From Adhaeribacter terrigena (GTDB lineage: Bacteria > Bacteroidota > Bacteroidia > Cytophagales > Hymenobacteraceae), in NCBI RefSeq assembly GCF_016623615.1, contig NZ_JAEHFX010000008.1:172778-236777 (forward strand): a DNA stretch of 64,000 nt. The letters are read 5' to 3'. Under the pieces are notes generated by a model, which saw only the letters and a list, made by a program, of their open reading frames with translations, did not search any database and was not told where the DNA came from. The position numbers were made by a program, and so were the translations under genes. Shown here in pieces: positions 25,837 through 33,941 of this stretch (position 1 is its first letter; each line of letters opens with the position of its first letter).

Positions 25837-26055
25837 TCCTTTCTTTTTAGTTTACAATAGATATTAGCCTGCCCGGGATTAAGGAAAACCGGGCGGCTTT
25901 TTTTATACGTTTCCCGGTAGAAGATGATTGAACAAGTTGTGCTTTTCTGAAACAATCAACTACCTAAAAGGGCCTTAAAAGCGGGTTAACGGCGCAATAA
26001 AGGGGGTAAAAGGAAAAAAAAGTAATTTTTTAGTGCAATTTTCATTCGAAAAGTT

Positions 26056-26063
26056 TAATTTTG
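26056..26063 (+). promoter_or_regulatory. Probable -7 promoter box for 26092
   Basis: TAATTTTG matches TAnnTTTG, 28 bp before the ATG at 26092, in AT-rich DNA. Confidence 0.55.
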
Positions 26064-26091
26064 AATCCGTTAACCAAATTATTATCAGATA

Positions 26092-26409
26092 ATGAAAGCA
26101 TTTTACCTTTTTTCGCTGCTTTTCATGCTGGCCTTTACACCAGGGTTTTCGCAGGGAAATGGCAGCGAAGCTTCCAAAACTGAATCCCCAAACCACGATC
26201 CTCAAAAGCTTGAAGCCAGCCTTTCGCCTGCCGAGCAAGCTGAACGCGATCTTTTAGTGCCGCGCAAGTACCAGGAACAGTTAGCGGTTGAAGCTAGCAA
26301 ACCGGTTAAATACGGACCTTCCAACAGTTCGAGCAAAAAATATTATTCTAAAAAGAAGTATTCTTCCCGCCGCTATCCGGCTAAGAAAAGATCTACCCGT
26401 CGCCGGTAA
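26092..26409 (+). CDS. Small secreted basic protein
   Basis: The 105-residue protein has a clear signal peptide (MKAFYLFSLLFMLAFTPGFS, cleaved near GFSQG). The acidic middle (SEASKTESPNHDPQKLEASL) is followed by a strongly basic Ser/Tyr/Lys/Arg tail (SSSKKYYSKKKYSSRRYPAK, then KRSTRRR). The tail may bind nucleic acid, lipopolysaccharide or other polyanions. I do not recognise a family. A -7 box, a signal peptide and a terminator support it. Confidence 0.72.
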   Translation: MKAFYLFSLLFMLAFTPGFSQGNGSEASKTESPNHDPQKLEASLSPAEQAERDLLVPRKYQEQLAVEASKPVKYGPSNSSSKKYYSKKKYSSRRYPAKKRSTRRR

Positions 26410-26435
26410 CAGTTACGCCGGTAAAGGATCAGAGC

Positions 26436-26470
26436 AAAAAAAGCTGCCCGGTTTGCCAGGCAGCTTTTTT
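26436..26470. terminator. Bidirectional intrinsic terminator
   Basis: AAAAAAGCTGCC pairs with GGCAGCTTTTTT between converging genes at 26409 and 26506. An A30 copy follows at once on the right. Confidence 0.9.
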
Positions 26471-26499
26471 AGTTTTCAGCTCAAAAAGGGTAGCGTTTT
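26470..26499 (-). repeat. A30 element between terminator and stop codon
   Basis: Read on the minus strand: core AAAACGCTACCCTTTT six bases after the stop at 26506, then six bases, then arm GAAAACTA leading into the terminator. Confidence 0.8.
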
Positions 26500-26505
26500 T
26501 TACCT

Positions 26506-27108
26506 TTATTGTACGAAGGCTGCAATAATTAAAATAAAAAAAGCAGCATAAATCCCTACGGCTGTGCCTAAGCCGGCAGCTGCTTTCCCCAGTTTTTTCT
26601 TTTTGGCCTGCTGTTTATAGCCTTCGGTGTAATGGGGGTTATCCAGCAATGTAACGTTGTTGGTTTCCATGTTGTGGCGGGAAGGAGGGGTGGCGGCAAT
26701 TACAGCGCCTACGCCCAGCCCGACCGGTGGATAAAGCAACGTTGCTCCCAGCGTGCCCCAGTAAGCGCCTCTTGGTTTAAAATATTTTATTGCATCCGTT
26801 TTTCCGAGGTTATAAAGGGCATCTTTGTCCAGCGCGACAGCCTGCACTTCGGGTTCCGGCAGGTTTTCCAGAAATACATCTTTAACCCCGTTCTGATAGG
26901 TGATCATAAACACCGCAGCTTTGGGTATAACGTATGTGTTGATAGAGGCGGAATCCGGAAAAGGCTTGTAAATAACAGAATCCGGGGTTATTTCCAGCAC
27001 TTTTACCAGGTATTCGTTGCCGTTCCGGTCCAGTAATTTATCCTGCCCCAAGGCAAGGCCGGAGGCAGTAAACCAAAGGAGGCTCAGGAAAAGGAATCTT
27101 AATTTCAT
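26506..27108 (-). CDS. Secreted protein, third member of a paralogous trio
   Basis: The 200-residue protein has a signal peptide (MKLRFLFLSLLWFTASGLAL) and the same N-terminal unit as its two upstream neighbours (DRNGNEYLVKVLEITPDSVI, YKPFPDS, then VFMITYQNGVKDVF). It then diverges, with two hydrophobic glycine-rich segments (WGTLGATLLYPPVGLGVGAV and GLGTAVGIYAAFFILIIAAF), so it is likely membrane-bound. Its ATG overlaps the TGA of the upstream gene by four bases (27105-27108), which implies translational coupling. Function is unknown. Confidence 0.75.
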   Translation of the reverse strand: MKLRFLFLSLLWFTASGLALGQDKLLDRNGNEYLVKVLEITPDSVIYKPFPDSASINTYVIPKAAVFMITYQNGVKDVFLENLPEPEVQAVALDKDALYNLGKTDAIKYFKPRGAYWGTLGATLLYPPVGLGVGAVIAATPPSRHNMETNNVTLLDNPHYTEGYKQQAKKKKLGKAAAGLGTAVGIYAAFFILIIAAFVQ

Positions 27109-27854
27109 TGATTTTTCTTTCTGTAGTTAAACCCAACCATGAAACTGTAGCGTGCGCCTTCTTTAGAAGGTACAAAAGCAAAGTTCAGCGGATAATTCAT
27201 ATTGCCAGATTTTATGGTGGCCCCGGTGGCAAAAACCAGTCCGGCTCCGGCCAGCGATACGTTCGGGCCAACGCCAACTTCAAAACCTGATTTACCTCTT
27301 AAACCAATAATGCCGCTGATGCTCGGTAAAAATAACCCTTGCTCCAGACCGCCGATCAGGGGAATAAGTTCGAGCAAACCGGAAGTGCCGCGGTCGCTCA
27401 TAAAGATCTGCGTTTCGAATTGCCAGCCAAACTGCGTTAAAAGGCGGCTGGCTTCAAATTCGCGGTCCAGTTTGCGGCTCAGTTCGCCTTCGGCAATCAG
27501 GGTTAAACCAATGCGCGGGCCGTTCAGCTTTATTTGTTCCGGCGCCAGTTCATCAGGGTGCGGGGCAATATAGAGCGGTTCAGCGGGCGCCTGGCGAATT
27601 GGTTTGGCGCCTGACGCCGGTTCATTAAAAACTTCTTTGGCGCCATTGGCATAACGCAGCAGAAAAAGATCGCTTTTCCGGGTTGAAATTACCGGGCCTT
27701 CCGGGTTATCAAAACGTTTGTATTTTACGAGGTCGGGGGTAATTTCCAGCACTTTTACCAATATTTCTTCGCCGCTTTTTTTAATTAAGGTATCCTGGGC
27801 AGAAGCGAAAAAAGAACCAAAAATGGTAAGGGTAAGCAGCAATATTTTTTTCAT
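27105..27854 (-). CDS. Secreted outer-membrane-type protein, second member of a paralogous trio
   Basis: The 249-residue protein has a signal peptide (MKKILLLTLTIFGSFFASAQ), a shared N-terminal unit (KKSGEEILVKVLEITPDLVK, YKRFDNPEGPVIS, then LFLLRYANGAKEVF) and a glycine-rich C-terminal half (KLNGPRIGLTLIAEGELSRK, GWQFETQIF, LIPLIGGLEQGLFLPSISG, ending MVGFNYRKKNQ) that looks like outer-membrane beta strands. It is closely similar over its whole length to the 28042-28800 gene. It is coupled to the next gene by an ATGA overlap. Confidence 0.78.
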   Translation of the reverse strand: MKKILLLTLTIFGSFFASAQDTLIKKSGEEILVKVLEITPDLVKYKRFDNPEGPVISTRKSDLFLLRYANGAKEVFNEPASGAKPIRQAPAEPLYIAPHPDELAPEQIKLNGPRIGLTLIAEGELSRKLDREFEASRLLTQFGWQFETQIFMSDRGTSGLLELIPLIGGLEQGLFLPSISGIIGLRGKSGFEVGVGPNVSLAGAGLVFATGATIKSGNMNYPLNFAFVPSKEGARYSFMVGFNYRKKNQ

Positions 27855-27999
27855 GCGTTAGATGATTTGACTGGCGATTAATTGCCCGGCCAAGATAAGG
27901 TAATTGCACCGTTTATTAAATGTTTCGGCGGTTAAAAAAAAGCAAATTTTTCCAGATAACGAACCTGATAAACATCTTTCAATGCCGCTGAAATGTTTC

Positions 28000-28029
28000 A
28001 AAACGCTATGAAAAACGGCTTAAAAAGTG
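28000..28029 (+). repeat. A30 element
   Basis: Core AAAACGCTATGAAAAA (T-tract replaced), six bases, arm AAAAAGTG. It lies between two of the paralogous genes. Confidence 0.75.
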
Positions 28030-28041
28030 CCGGCCCGCCGC

Positions 28042-28800
28042 TCATCTTTTCCGGTAGTTAAAGCCGAACATAAGGCTGAATCTTGCTCCATCTTTAGACG
28101 GAACTACTGCAAAATTTACCGGAAAATGCACGTTGCCCGAGGTGAAAGAAGTACCCAGTGCCAGTACAACGCCCGTGCCGGCAGGCGATATGTTTGGTCC
28201 GAAACCAAGCTCCATACCCGATTCGCCGCGCAGACCGAACATGAGGCTGGCGCTTGGTAAAAATGCCCCCTGGTCTAAGCCGCCGATAAGCGGAATAAAT
28301 TCTACCAGTCCGGTCGGGCCGCCCTCAATGTTAAAGATCTGGGTTTCGAACTGCCAGCCAAATTGCGAAATAACGGGGCTGGTAGCATCAAATTCCTCGG
28401 CCAGGCGCCTGGTTAGTTTGCCTTCGGTAATGTAGGTTACGCCAAAGCGCGGACCGTTCAGTTTCATCTGGTAAGGAGCCGGTTCTTCGGGTTGCGGCGG
28501 GTCTGCCACTTTTACTTCTTTCGGCGCCGGCCGCGGCGCAACTGGCAGGGGTTTGGCTTGCGGCTGCGGCGTTAAAATATCTTTCACACCGTTGGCATAT
28601 TTTATCATAAACACTTCGTGCTTGTAAACCGAAATAGTTGGCCCTTCCGGATTATCGGCGCGTTTGTAAATAACCAGGTCGGGCGTAAGTTCCAGGATTT
28701 TAGCGGGAATTTCCTGACCGTCTTTTTTGGTGATCACGTCTTGCGCGGCGGCAATTAAAGATGCCAGCAAACATAAACTTAGTAGTAGAGATTTTTTCAT
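28042..28800 (-). CDS. Secreted outer-membrane-type protein, first member of a paralogous trio
   Basis: I start at ATG 28798-28800 (MKKSLLLSLCLLASLIAAAQ), a better signal peptide than with the upstream in-frame ATG at 28812. The 252-residue product has the shared unit KKDGQEIPAKILELTPDLVI, YKRADNPEGPTIS, VFMIKYANGVKDIL, then a proline-rich linker (QAKPLPVAPRPAPKEVKVAD). A glycine-rich beta-strand region follows (KLNGPRFGVTYITEGKLTRR, LIPLIGGLDQGAFLPSASLM), ending with an aromatic MFGFNYRKR. That end suits a BamA-recognised outer-membrane barrel or surface protein. The function is unknown. Confidence 0.78.
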   Translation of the reverse strand: MKKSLLLSLCLLASLIAAAQDVITKKDGQEIPAKILELTPDLVIYKRADNPEGPTISVYKHEVFMIKYANGVKDILTPQPQAKPLPVAPRPAPKEVKVADPPQPEEPAPYQMKLNGPRFGVTYITEGKLTRRLAEEFDATSPVISQFGWQFETQIFNIEGGPTGLVEFIPLIGGLDQGAFLPSASLMFGLRGESGMELGFGPNISPAGTGVVLALGTSFTSGNVHFPVNFAVVPSKDGARFSLMFGFNYRKR

Positions 28801-29028
28801 AGTTTTATGCATTTAAATGATACCGTTTTGTAATGTTTCCGGATAAAGATACGGCGCGGTATAAGGGAAAGTAAAACCACAAATCAGGAAAATAAGACTT
28901 TGGGGAGTAGGGTTTTTGAGTTTTAAATCATTGAAAATCAGTAGAATATTGGTTTGTAAATAAGATGTTTCCGGAAAGAAAATTTTATTTATATTGGTAG
29001 TTTATTTTACCTGCCTGGCTTTTTCTAT

Positions 29029-30573
29029 ATGGATGATCTCAAAATTACCATCGATACGTTGACTCCTGATCAGAAAAGGGAGTTTTTGGATTTTATGAAG
29101 CGCCAGCAGCGACACAATGACCGTAAGGATGTGGCTTTGTTTCAGGCTTTGCAGCAAATTAAAAAGTTAAAACCGGCGGAATTACAGCGTAAAATTTACC
29201 CGGAAGCCGAAAACAGCATGGCTTACTACGCGCTTCGCAAGCGCCTCATGCGCCAGCTTTCGGACTTCATTTTGCTTAAACGCATGGAAGAAGATAGTAC
29301 TTCCGTTTCGTCGGTTATGGGCATGGTTTCGCTGGCTTCGTATTTGTTTGAGGCCCGCGCCGACCGCCTGGCCTGGAACCTGCTGCGCAAAGCCGAAAAG
29401 CTGGCTCAGGAAAACGAAAAATTCGATCTGCTGAATAATATTTACAACCTGCAGATAGAACAAGCCGACAGCGGATTTGCCGATAACCTGCACCAGATCA
29501 TTCAGAAGCGCAACGAAAACAAGCTGGCGGCCGACGAAGAAGAGCGCGCCAACATTGCGGCCAGCCTGATCCGCGAGCAACTCACCCAGGTGCGCGCGCA
29601 GGGCCGCGACCTGCATTTCGATGCGATCATTCAAAAAGTGCTTTCTGATTTTCAGCTCACCGAAGTGGCGGGCCGGCGGCCTTCTATTTTTTATAAACTC
29701 ATGACCATTGCCCGCAGCGCGGTGCTGGCCCGGAAAGATTTTTACCAGTTCGAGCCGTATATTATTGCGCAGTTCCAGCAACTGGAAGAGCAAAGCGGTT
29801 TTACCAAAGCGCAGCTGCACTATAAACTGAACCTGCTTTACATGATCGCGCACGTACTTTACCGGAACCGCAAATTCAGCCAGAGCAACGCTTACCTGGA
29901 GCAAATTTATGCCGAACTGAAAACCAATACCAAGAGCCTAATGCTGCAATTTTACCCGCGCTACGTTTTTTTAAAAACGGCAAACCTGGCTTTTTTAGAG
30001 CAATTGGAAGAAGCTTCGGAACTGATGCAGGAGCTGATCGAAAAGCAGGGAAATCTGCTCAGCATCCGCGACCAGCTTACGGCGCAATTTGGCTTGAGCT
30101 TTTTGTATTTCGCGCAGGAAAACTACAAAAAAGCTAACCTGATCCTGATGCGTTTGCCGCACTCCGATAAATTCTGCGAAACTAAAATGGGCAAGGAGTG
30201 GGTCTTGAAAAAGAATATGGGTGAACTCATTTTGCAGCTGGAATTGCAAAACCCGGAACTGGCCATGAATAAAGTACGGATCATGGAGCGCAGTTTTAAA
30301 ACTTTACTGGCGCAGGAAGCTTACCACAACGTGCGCGGGTACCTGCAATTGCTGAAAAAACTGATAGAAGATCCGTATCTGCTGGAACAGCCTTATTTTG
30401 TAGAACTGATTGAAAAAGAGCTGGAGTTTTTACCTCCGGAACAGGAAGATATTCAATCCATCAGTTTTTATGCCTGGCTGAAAGCGAAGATCCTGAAGCG
30501 GCGGTATTACGATGTTTTGCTGGAGCTGGCTGCCGGTAAAATTCCTGAAAGACCGGTGAAATTGCCTGAATGA
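29029..30573 (+). CDS. Large helical-repeat protein of unknown function
   Basis: I do not recognise a named family. The 514-residue protein is cytoplasmic and almost wholly helical, rich in Leu, Gln, Lys and Glu, with TPR-like stretches (ARADRLAWNLLRKAEKLAQE, HVLYRNRKFSQSNAYLEQIY, LSFLYFAQENYKKANLILMR). The start (MDDLKITIDTLTPDQKREFL) and the early segment (ENSMAYYALRKRLMRQLSDF) look like a conserved N-terminal domain. Such proteins usually act as scaffolds. It stands alone and shares a terminator with the convergent M48 protease. Confidence 0.75.
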   Translation: MDDLKITIDTLTPDQKREFLDFMKRQQRHNDRKDVALFQALQQIKKLKPAELQRKIYPEAENSMAYYALRKRLMRQLSDFILLKRMEEDSTSVSSVMGMVSLASYLFEARADRLAWNLLRKAEKLAQENEKFDLLNNIYNLQIEQADSGFADNLHQIIQKRNENKLAADEEERANIAASLIREQLTQVRAQGRDLHFDAIIQKVLSDFQLTEVAGRRPSIFYKLMTIARSAVLARKDFYQFEPYIIAQFQQLEEQSGFTKAQLHYKLNLLYMIAHVLYRNRKFSQSNAYLEQIYAELKTNTKSLMLQFYPRYVFLKTANLAFLEQLEEASELMQELIEKQGNLLSIRDQLTAQFGLSFLYFAQENYKKANLILMRLPHSDKFCETKMGKEWVLKKNMGELILQLELQNPELAMNKVRIMERSFKTLLAQEAYHNVRGYLQLLKKLIEDPYLLEQPYFVELIEKELEFLPPEQEDIQSISFYAWLKAKILKRRYYDVLLELAAGKIPERPVKLPE

Positions 30574-30577
30574 ACAC

Positions 30578-30609
30578 AAAAAAAGCTGCACCATAAAATG
30601 CAGCTTTTT
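30578..30609. terminator. Bidirectional intrinsic terminator
   Basis: AAAAAAAGCTGCA pairs with TGCAGCTTTTT between converging genes. It is followed on the right by an A30 copy. Confidence 0.88.
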
Positions 30610-30638
30610 AGTTTTGGAGGCTGAAACCCTACCGTTTA
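30609..30638 (-). repeat. A30 element between terminator and stop codon
   Basis: Read on the minus strand: core TAAACGGTAGGGTTTC two bases after the stop at 30641, six bases, arm CAAAACTA leading into the terminator. Confidence 0.82.
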
Positions 30639-30640
30639 TT

Positions 30641-31534
30641 TCAGGAAAGCCAGCCTAACTCTTTGCCGTTGCGGTTATAGATTTTACCGGTTTTGCTTAC
30701 AAAAAGCGGGTCTATTTTATCGCTTTTAAAAACGAACGGGAATTGCTCGTTATTGGTCTGCGCCAGCTTGCCGATTATTTCGAGTTGCTTGTTTTTTACC
30801 CGTACTAAATTGCCGTACGTGGTAATGTAAAACTCTTCGCGCGGGGCATTTTTAAACGTTACTTTGGTCAGGATAAAACGGCTGTCTAAGGTTGGCTCCA
30901 CCTCTTCGCTGGTAATAAGCTGCGGGGTGCGCTTTTGGGTGGCAATGGCTACTGGTTTATCAGATACGGAATTGTTGCCGGCCAGCATCTGGCTGTTGGC
31001 ATTGCGCCAACCGTTGCTGATAGCTGTTAAACGCGATTTTCGGCCGGGGTGCGTAGGGGTTTCATATTCATCGGAAAGCACGGCCATAGCTGCCTGGGCA
31101 TCGGTTAAAGAAGCGCCCATTTTCCGTAGTACAAAGCCCGAAAATTCATCCGCTTCCAGTTCATCGGTTGGGTTGCTGCCGCCTTTCAGCAGCGTGTGCC
31201 CGTTTAAATGGTGACCAATTTCGTGCGCCAGAATACTTACTGCTGCCCAGTCGGTGCGGGAAGCGGAGTTCACCTGGTTCAGGAAACGGGTATTGTAGAG
31301 AATATAGCGGCGACCGTTCATGATCACAGCGGCGGCGTTATCAATTTCGGCTTCGCGCATTTCAAACCGGGGCGTTAAGCCTACCACGTCAATTATTTCT
31401 TTTACAATATCGCGGGCGCCGCGGGTTTTAGCAGGGCTTTTATAGGTTTGCGCTTTTGCATTTTCCGGGAAAAACGCAAGCGCCGAAAAACCGATGAACA
31501 ATGCGGTTACATATTGGGTGAAGATCTTATTCAT
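30641..31534 (-). CDS. Secreted M48-family zinc metalloprotease
   Basis: The 297-residue protein has a signal peptide (residues 1-29, ending ENAKAQ). Its protease domain carries the zinc site HEIGH (His104, Glu105, His108), then ELEADEFSG, where Glu125 and Asp129 give the ExxxD third-ligand motif of M48 peptidases. The C-terminal third (about 210-297) is a beta-rich module with FYITTYGNLVRVKNKQLEII and DPLFVSKTGKIYNRNGKELG repeats. It should act in the periplasm or outside. Its ATG lies in AACGCTATG, a fragment of the A30 core. Confidence 0.88.
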   Translation of the reverse strand: MNKIFTQYVTALFIGFSALAFFPENAKAQTYKSPAKTRGARDIVKEIIDVVGLTPRFEMREAEIDNAAAVIMNGRRYILYNTRFLNQVNSASRTDWAAVSILAHEIGHHLNGHTLLKGGSNPTDELEADEFSGFVLRKMGASLTDAQAAMAVLSDEYETPTHPGRKSRLTAISNGWRNANSQMLAGNNSVSDKPVAIATQKRTPQLITSEEVEPTLDSRFILTKVTFKNAPREEFYITTYGNLVRVKNKQLEIIGKLAQTNNEQFPFVFKSDKIDPLFVSKTGKIYNRNGKELGWLS

Positions 31535-31629
31535 AGCGTTGCCTTTCTTAAAAAACGGTGGAGGTACAGAATTTTGTATCTGCTTTTACTAAAACGTTTT
31601 GCAATAGAATAAGTGCAATTTTGCGGCCA

Positions 31630-31659
31630 GAGTTTTGCCAGGGTAAAGCATAGCGTTTA
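31630..31659 (-). repeat. A30 element next to a terminator
   Basis: Read on the minus strand: core TAAACGCTATGCTTTA, six bases, arm CAAAACTC. It directly abuts the terminator at 31661. Confidence 0.82.
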
Positions 31660-31660
31660 C

Positions 31661-31696
31661 AAACAAAGCCCCGGAGCAAACTCCGGGGCTTTGTTT
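31661..31696 (-). terminator. Intrinsic terminator
   Basis: AAACAAAGCCCCGGAG pairs perfectly with CTCCGGGGCTTTGTTT around a 4-base loop, downstream of the 31749 gene on the minus strand. Confidence 0.92.
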
Positions 31697-31748
31697 AGTT
31701 TTATGGTAAAAGCCACATTTCTTATAGATTTGTATGCGGCTTTAAAAT

Positions 31749-32018
31749 CTATTTGCCTGCTTTTTTATCTTTATCAGAATCTTTTTTGCTACTTTTTTTC
31801 TCTGAGGTTTCTTTTTTATCGCCGCTTTTAGCCGATGCTTTTTTAGTGGTTTTCTTTTCTTCGCCTAAACCAGGTACCACGTTTTTAACCAGTTTTTCGG
31901 CTTTTTTCTCTACCGTTTTTACCAGTTTTTTGGTAGTGTCGCGGGCAGCATCGCCTACGGCATCGGCAATTACATCGGCAATTTCTTTATGCTCTTTTTT
32001 GTCTTTTCCTTTTGTCAT
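31749..32018 (-). CDS. Lysine-rich histone H1-like small protein (89 aa)
   Basis: The protein starts MTKGKDKKEHKEIADVIADA, has an amphipathic helical part (AARDTTKKLVKTVEKKAEKL) and ends in a very basic Lys/Ser/Asp tail (KETSEKKSSKKDSDKDKKAG). It resembles the lysine-rich histone H1-like proteins of bacteria, which bind DNA without specificity. It is next to a second such gene at 32172, also minus. The role is inferred from composition. Confidence 0.68.
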   Translation of the reverse strand: MTKGKDKKEHKEIADVIADAVGDAARDTTKKLVKTVEKKAEKLVKNVVPGLGEEKKTTKKASAKSGDKKETSEKKSSKKDSDKDKKAGK

Positions 32019-32111
32019 AGGATTTAGGTTTTTACGCTGTTAAGTTAGGTGATTTTGAATATTTGCTGAAACGAAAAACGGGCCTTAGAGTTGGGTTTCG
32101 GGCCGGTTTAT

Positions 32112-32143
32112 AAAAAAAAGCCAGACTCCTGGAGCCCGGCTTT
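32112..32143 (-). terminator. Intrinsic terminator of the histone-like gene
   Basis: On the minus strand AAAGCCGGGCTCC pairs with GGAGTCTGGCTTT (with mismatches), followed by eight T residues. Confidence 0.7.
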
Positions 32144-32171
32144 CATGGATCGGAAGTTGGAGTAGTAAAAA

Positions 32172-32789
32172 CTACTTAGCTGCCGTTTTTTTACTGCCTG
32201 CAGAAGAGGCAGCTTTTTTGGTAGAAGCGGTGGTGCCCCCGGTTTTTCGGGTTGTGGCGCCGCTGCTGCTTGCTTTTTTGGCCATGGTGCCGGTAGCCCG
32301 GCTGGTAGTGGTGCCGGTAGTTTTTTTAGCGGCTGGTTTGCTTGCGCCGGTAGATTTGGCAGAGCTGGTTTTTTTGGCCGTGGTGGTGGTTTTGGTAGCT
32401 GCACTTTTGGTCGTGCCGGCCGGTTTAGTTGCTTTTGCCGCGGTTGCTTTTTTGGGGGTGGTACCGGTAGCTGCCTTTTTAGGCGCTGTAGTTGTTTTAC
32501 CAGCCGAAGCAGTTTTGGTAGCCGGCGTTTTAGCAGCGCTTGCTTTTGCCGTGCTTGCTTTTTTGGTGGTTGCCGTTTTGGTAGCAGGGGTTTTGGTTGC
32601 AGCCGTTTTGGTTTTAGCAGTTGTGGTGCTGGCTTTTTTGGTTCCGGATTTAGCGGTAGAGGCCGAACTTGCAGATTTTTTACCGGTCATGCCGTCTGCT
32701 GCTTTCGTTACTTTCCGCACAACTTTGCTTACTACTTTAGATACAGCTTCCGGAACAATGTTGGTTTGAGTTCTTCTGGTTGATGCCAT
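32172..32789 (-). CDS. Histone H1-like repetitive Lys/Ala/Thr-rich protein
   Basis: After a short unique start (MASTRRTQTNIVPEAVSKVV), nearly the entire 205-residue chain is repeated Lys-Ala-Thr-Ser units (TKTAATKTPATKTATTKKAS, KTTTTAKKTSSAKSTGASKP). This is the composition of the histone H1 C-terminal tail and of bacterial HctB/AlgP-like proteins. It should be unfolded, strongly basic and DNA-condensing. Such repeats vary in number between strains by slippage. The opposite strand is open for 183 codons, but that frame is only a Val/Ala shadow of the repeat. Confidence 0.78.
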   Translation of the reverse strand: MASTRRTQTNIVPEAVSKVVSKVVRKVTKAADGMTGKKSASSASTAKSGTKKASTTTAKTKTAATKTPATKTATTKKASTAKASAAKTPATKTASAGKTTTAPKKAATGTTPKKATAAKATKPAGTTKSAATKTTTTAKKTSSAKSTGASKPAAKKTTGTTTSRATGTMAKKASSSGATTRKTGGTTASTKKAASSAGSKKTAAK

Positions 32790-33118
32790 TTTCTTAATTT
32801 AATTTAGTGAAACAATTCGGCCGGCGGCAAGTAAAAGTCCTTTTTTTATGGAGAAAGCACGCTAACCTGTTACTTTTCAGTCGGATATATAAACGGATAT
32901 ATAGTGCCAGAGTTTTAATTAAAATCCCGTTTCTTTTAAAATTGTCCAATTTTTTTTGCGAACCGAACCAATTACAGGATAACCGGAAACTTCTGCGCCG
33001 GAAATTGGATGCTAAAAACGTGAAAATGGCTGTGGCCCGGCCGATCTGTAATTTCCACTGCCGCAAACGCTTTCCCGTTTTTAATGATTAAATTTGGGCC
33101 CTTTCAAACCTGTTTTTT
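32790..33118. other. Intergenic region, no gene seen
   Basis: This divergent 329-bp gap is AT-rich and should hold the promoters of the histone-like gene and the DsbA-like gene. Overlapping frames on both strands (32794-33066 and 32807-33091) have no protein-like composition. I saw no A30 copy or terminator here. Confidence 0.6.
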
Positions 33119-33772
33119 ATGCAGAAACCTACTCTCTTTTATATTTACGACGCGCTTTGCGGCTGGTGCTTTGGGTTTGCCCCGGTCATGCAAAAGCTTC
33201 ACGCCGGATTTCAGAATCAGTTCAATTTTGAAGTGGTAAACGGCGGCATGATCACCGGCGAACGCGTGGGCCCGATCCGGGAAATGGCTACTTACATCAA
33301 ACGTTCGGTGCCGAGCGTAGAGCAGGTTTCGGGCGTAAAGTTTGGCGAACCGTACGTGAACGGCATTTTAACTTCCGAAACTTACGTGAGCAATTCGCTG
33401 CCGCCGGCCATTGCGCTGAAGATTCTGCAGGAACAGGCTTCCGATCAGCAAATTCACCTGGCGCACGAAATCCAGCAGCTGCATTACGTGCAAGGCCATG
33501 ACCTGAACGAAGTTGAAACGTATTTTCCGTTATGCCGAGAAATTGGCTTGCCCGAAGACGTTTTTCGCCTGAAATTTCAGCAGAAAAAATACCGCGAACA
33601 GGCCCAAAGCGATTTCGAACTGGCCAAGAACTGGGTAATTACCGGTTTCCCGGCGATAGTGGTAGAGCACGAAGAAAAGCTGTATCTGCTCACGCAGGGT
33701 TTCCAGGAATATGAGCCGCTGGCCGAAGTGCTGCGTAAAATTCTGAGCGGCGAAATAAAGCAGGACGATTAA
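33119..33772 (+). CDS. DsbA/FrnE-family thioredoxin-fold oxidoreductase
   Basis: The 217-residue protein has no signal peptide and a CGWC redox centre (Cys14-Cys17) in FYIYDALCGWCFGFAPVM, followed by the helical insertion of the DsbA fold and the cis-Pro loop at GFPAIVVEHEEKLYLLTQGF. It matches the cytoplasmic DsbA-like group annotated as protein-disulfide isomerases or FrnE-like proteins. It probably handles thiol-disulfide exchange on an unknown small molecule or protein. Confidence 0.85.
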   Translation: MQKPTLFYIYDALCGWCFGFAPVMQKLHAGFQNQFNFEVVNGGMITGERVGPIREMATYIKRSVPSVEQVSGVKFGEPYVNGILTSETYVSNSLPPAIALKILQEQASDQQIHLAHEIQQLHYVQGHDLNEVETYFPLCREIGLPEDVFRLKFQQKKYREQAQSDFELAKNWVITGFPAIVVEHEEKLYLLTQGFQEYEPLAEVLRKILSGEIKQDD

Positions 33773-33781
33773 CTTAACCGG

Positions 33782-33811
33782 CACTTTTTTCGCCCCGGAT
33801 CCTACCGTTTT
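33782..33811 (-). repeat. A30 element
   Basis: Read on the minus strand: core AAAACGGTAGGATCCG, six bases, arm AAAAAGTG, nine bases after the DsbA-like stop. Confidence 0.75.
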
Positions 33812-33911
33812 TTGCCGGCGCAACGCTATAACGGCAACTGAAAATAAACCGGATTCCGGGCTGTGGAATCGAATGTTTGGCCGTAGAATTTTGTTCTGAA
33901 TAAGCCGCGTA

Positions 33912-33941
33912 AAAACGCTATCTTTTTAACCCCAAAAAGTG
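33912..33941 (+). repeat. A30 element that ends in a GTG start codon
   Basis: Core AAAACGCTATCTTTTT, six bases, arm AAAAAGTG. The last three bases are the GTG start of recX. Confidence 0.85.

Noticed and set aside
28901..28930. Degenerate A30-like sequence upstream of 29029
   Set aside because: It keeps GTAGGGTTTT but lacks the AAAACG start and the arm.
32218..32769. 183-codon Val/Ala-rich open frame opposite the histone-like gene
   Set aside because: It is the mirror of Lys-Ala-Thr repeats on the other strand; the minus frame has a sensible start and terminator.
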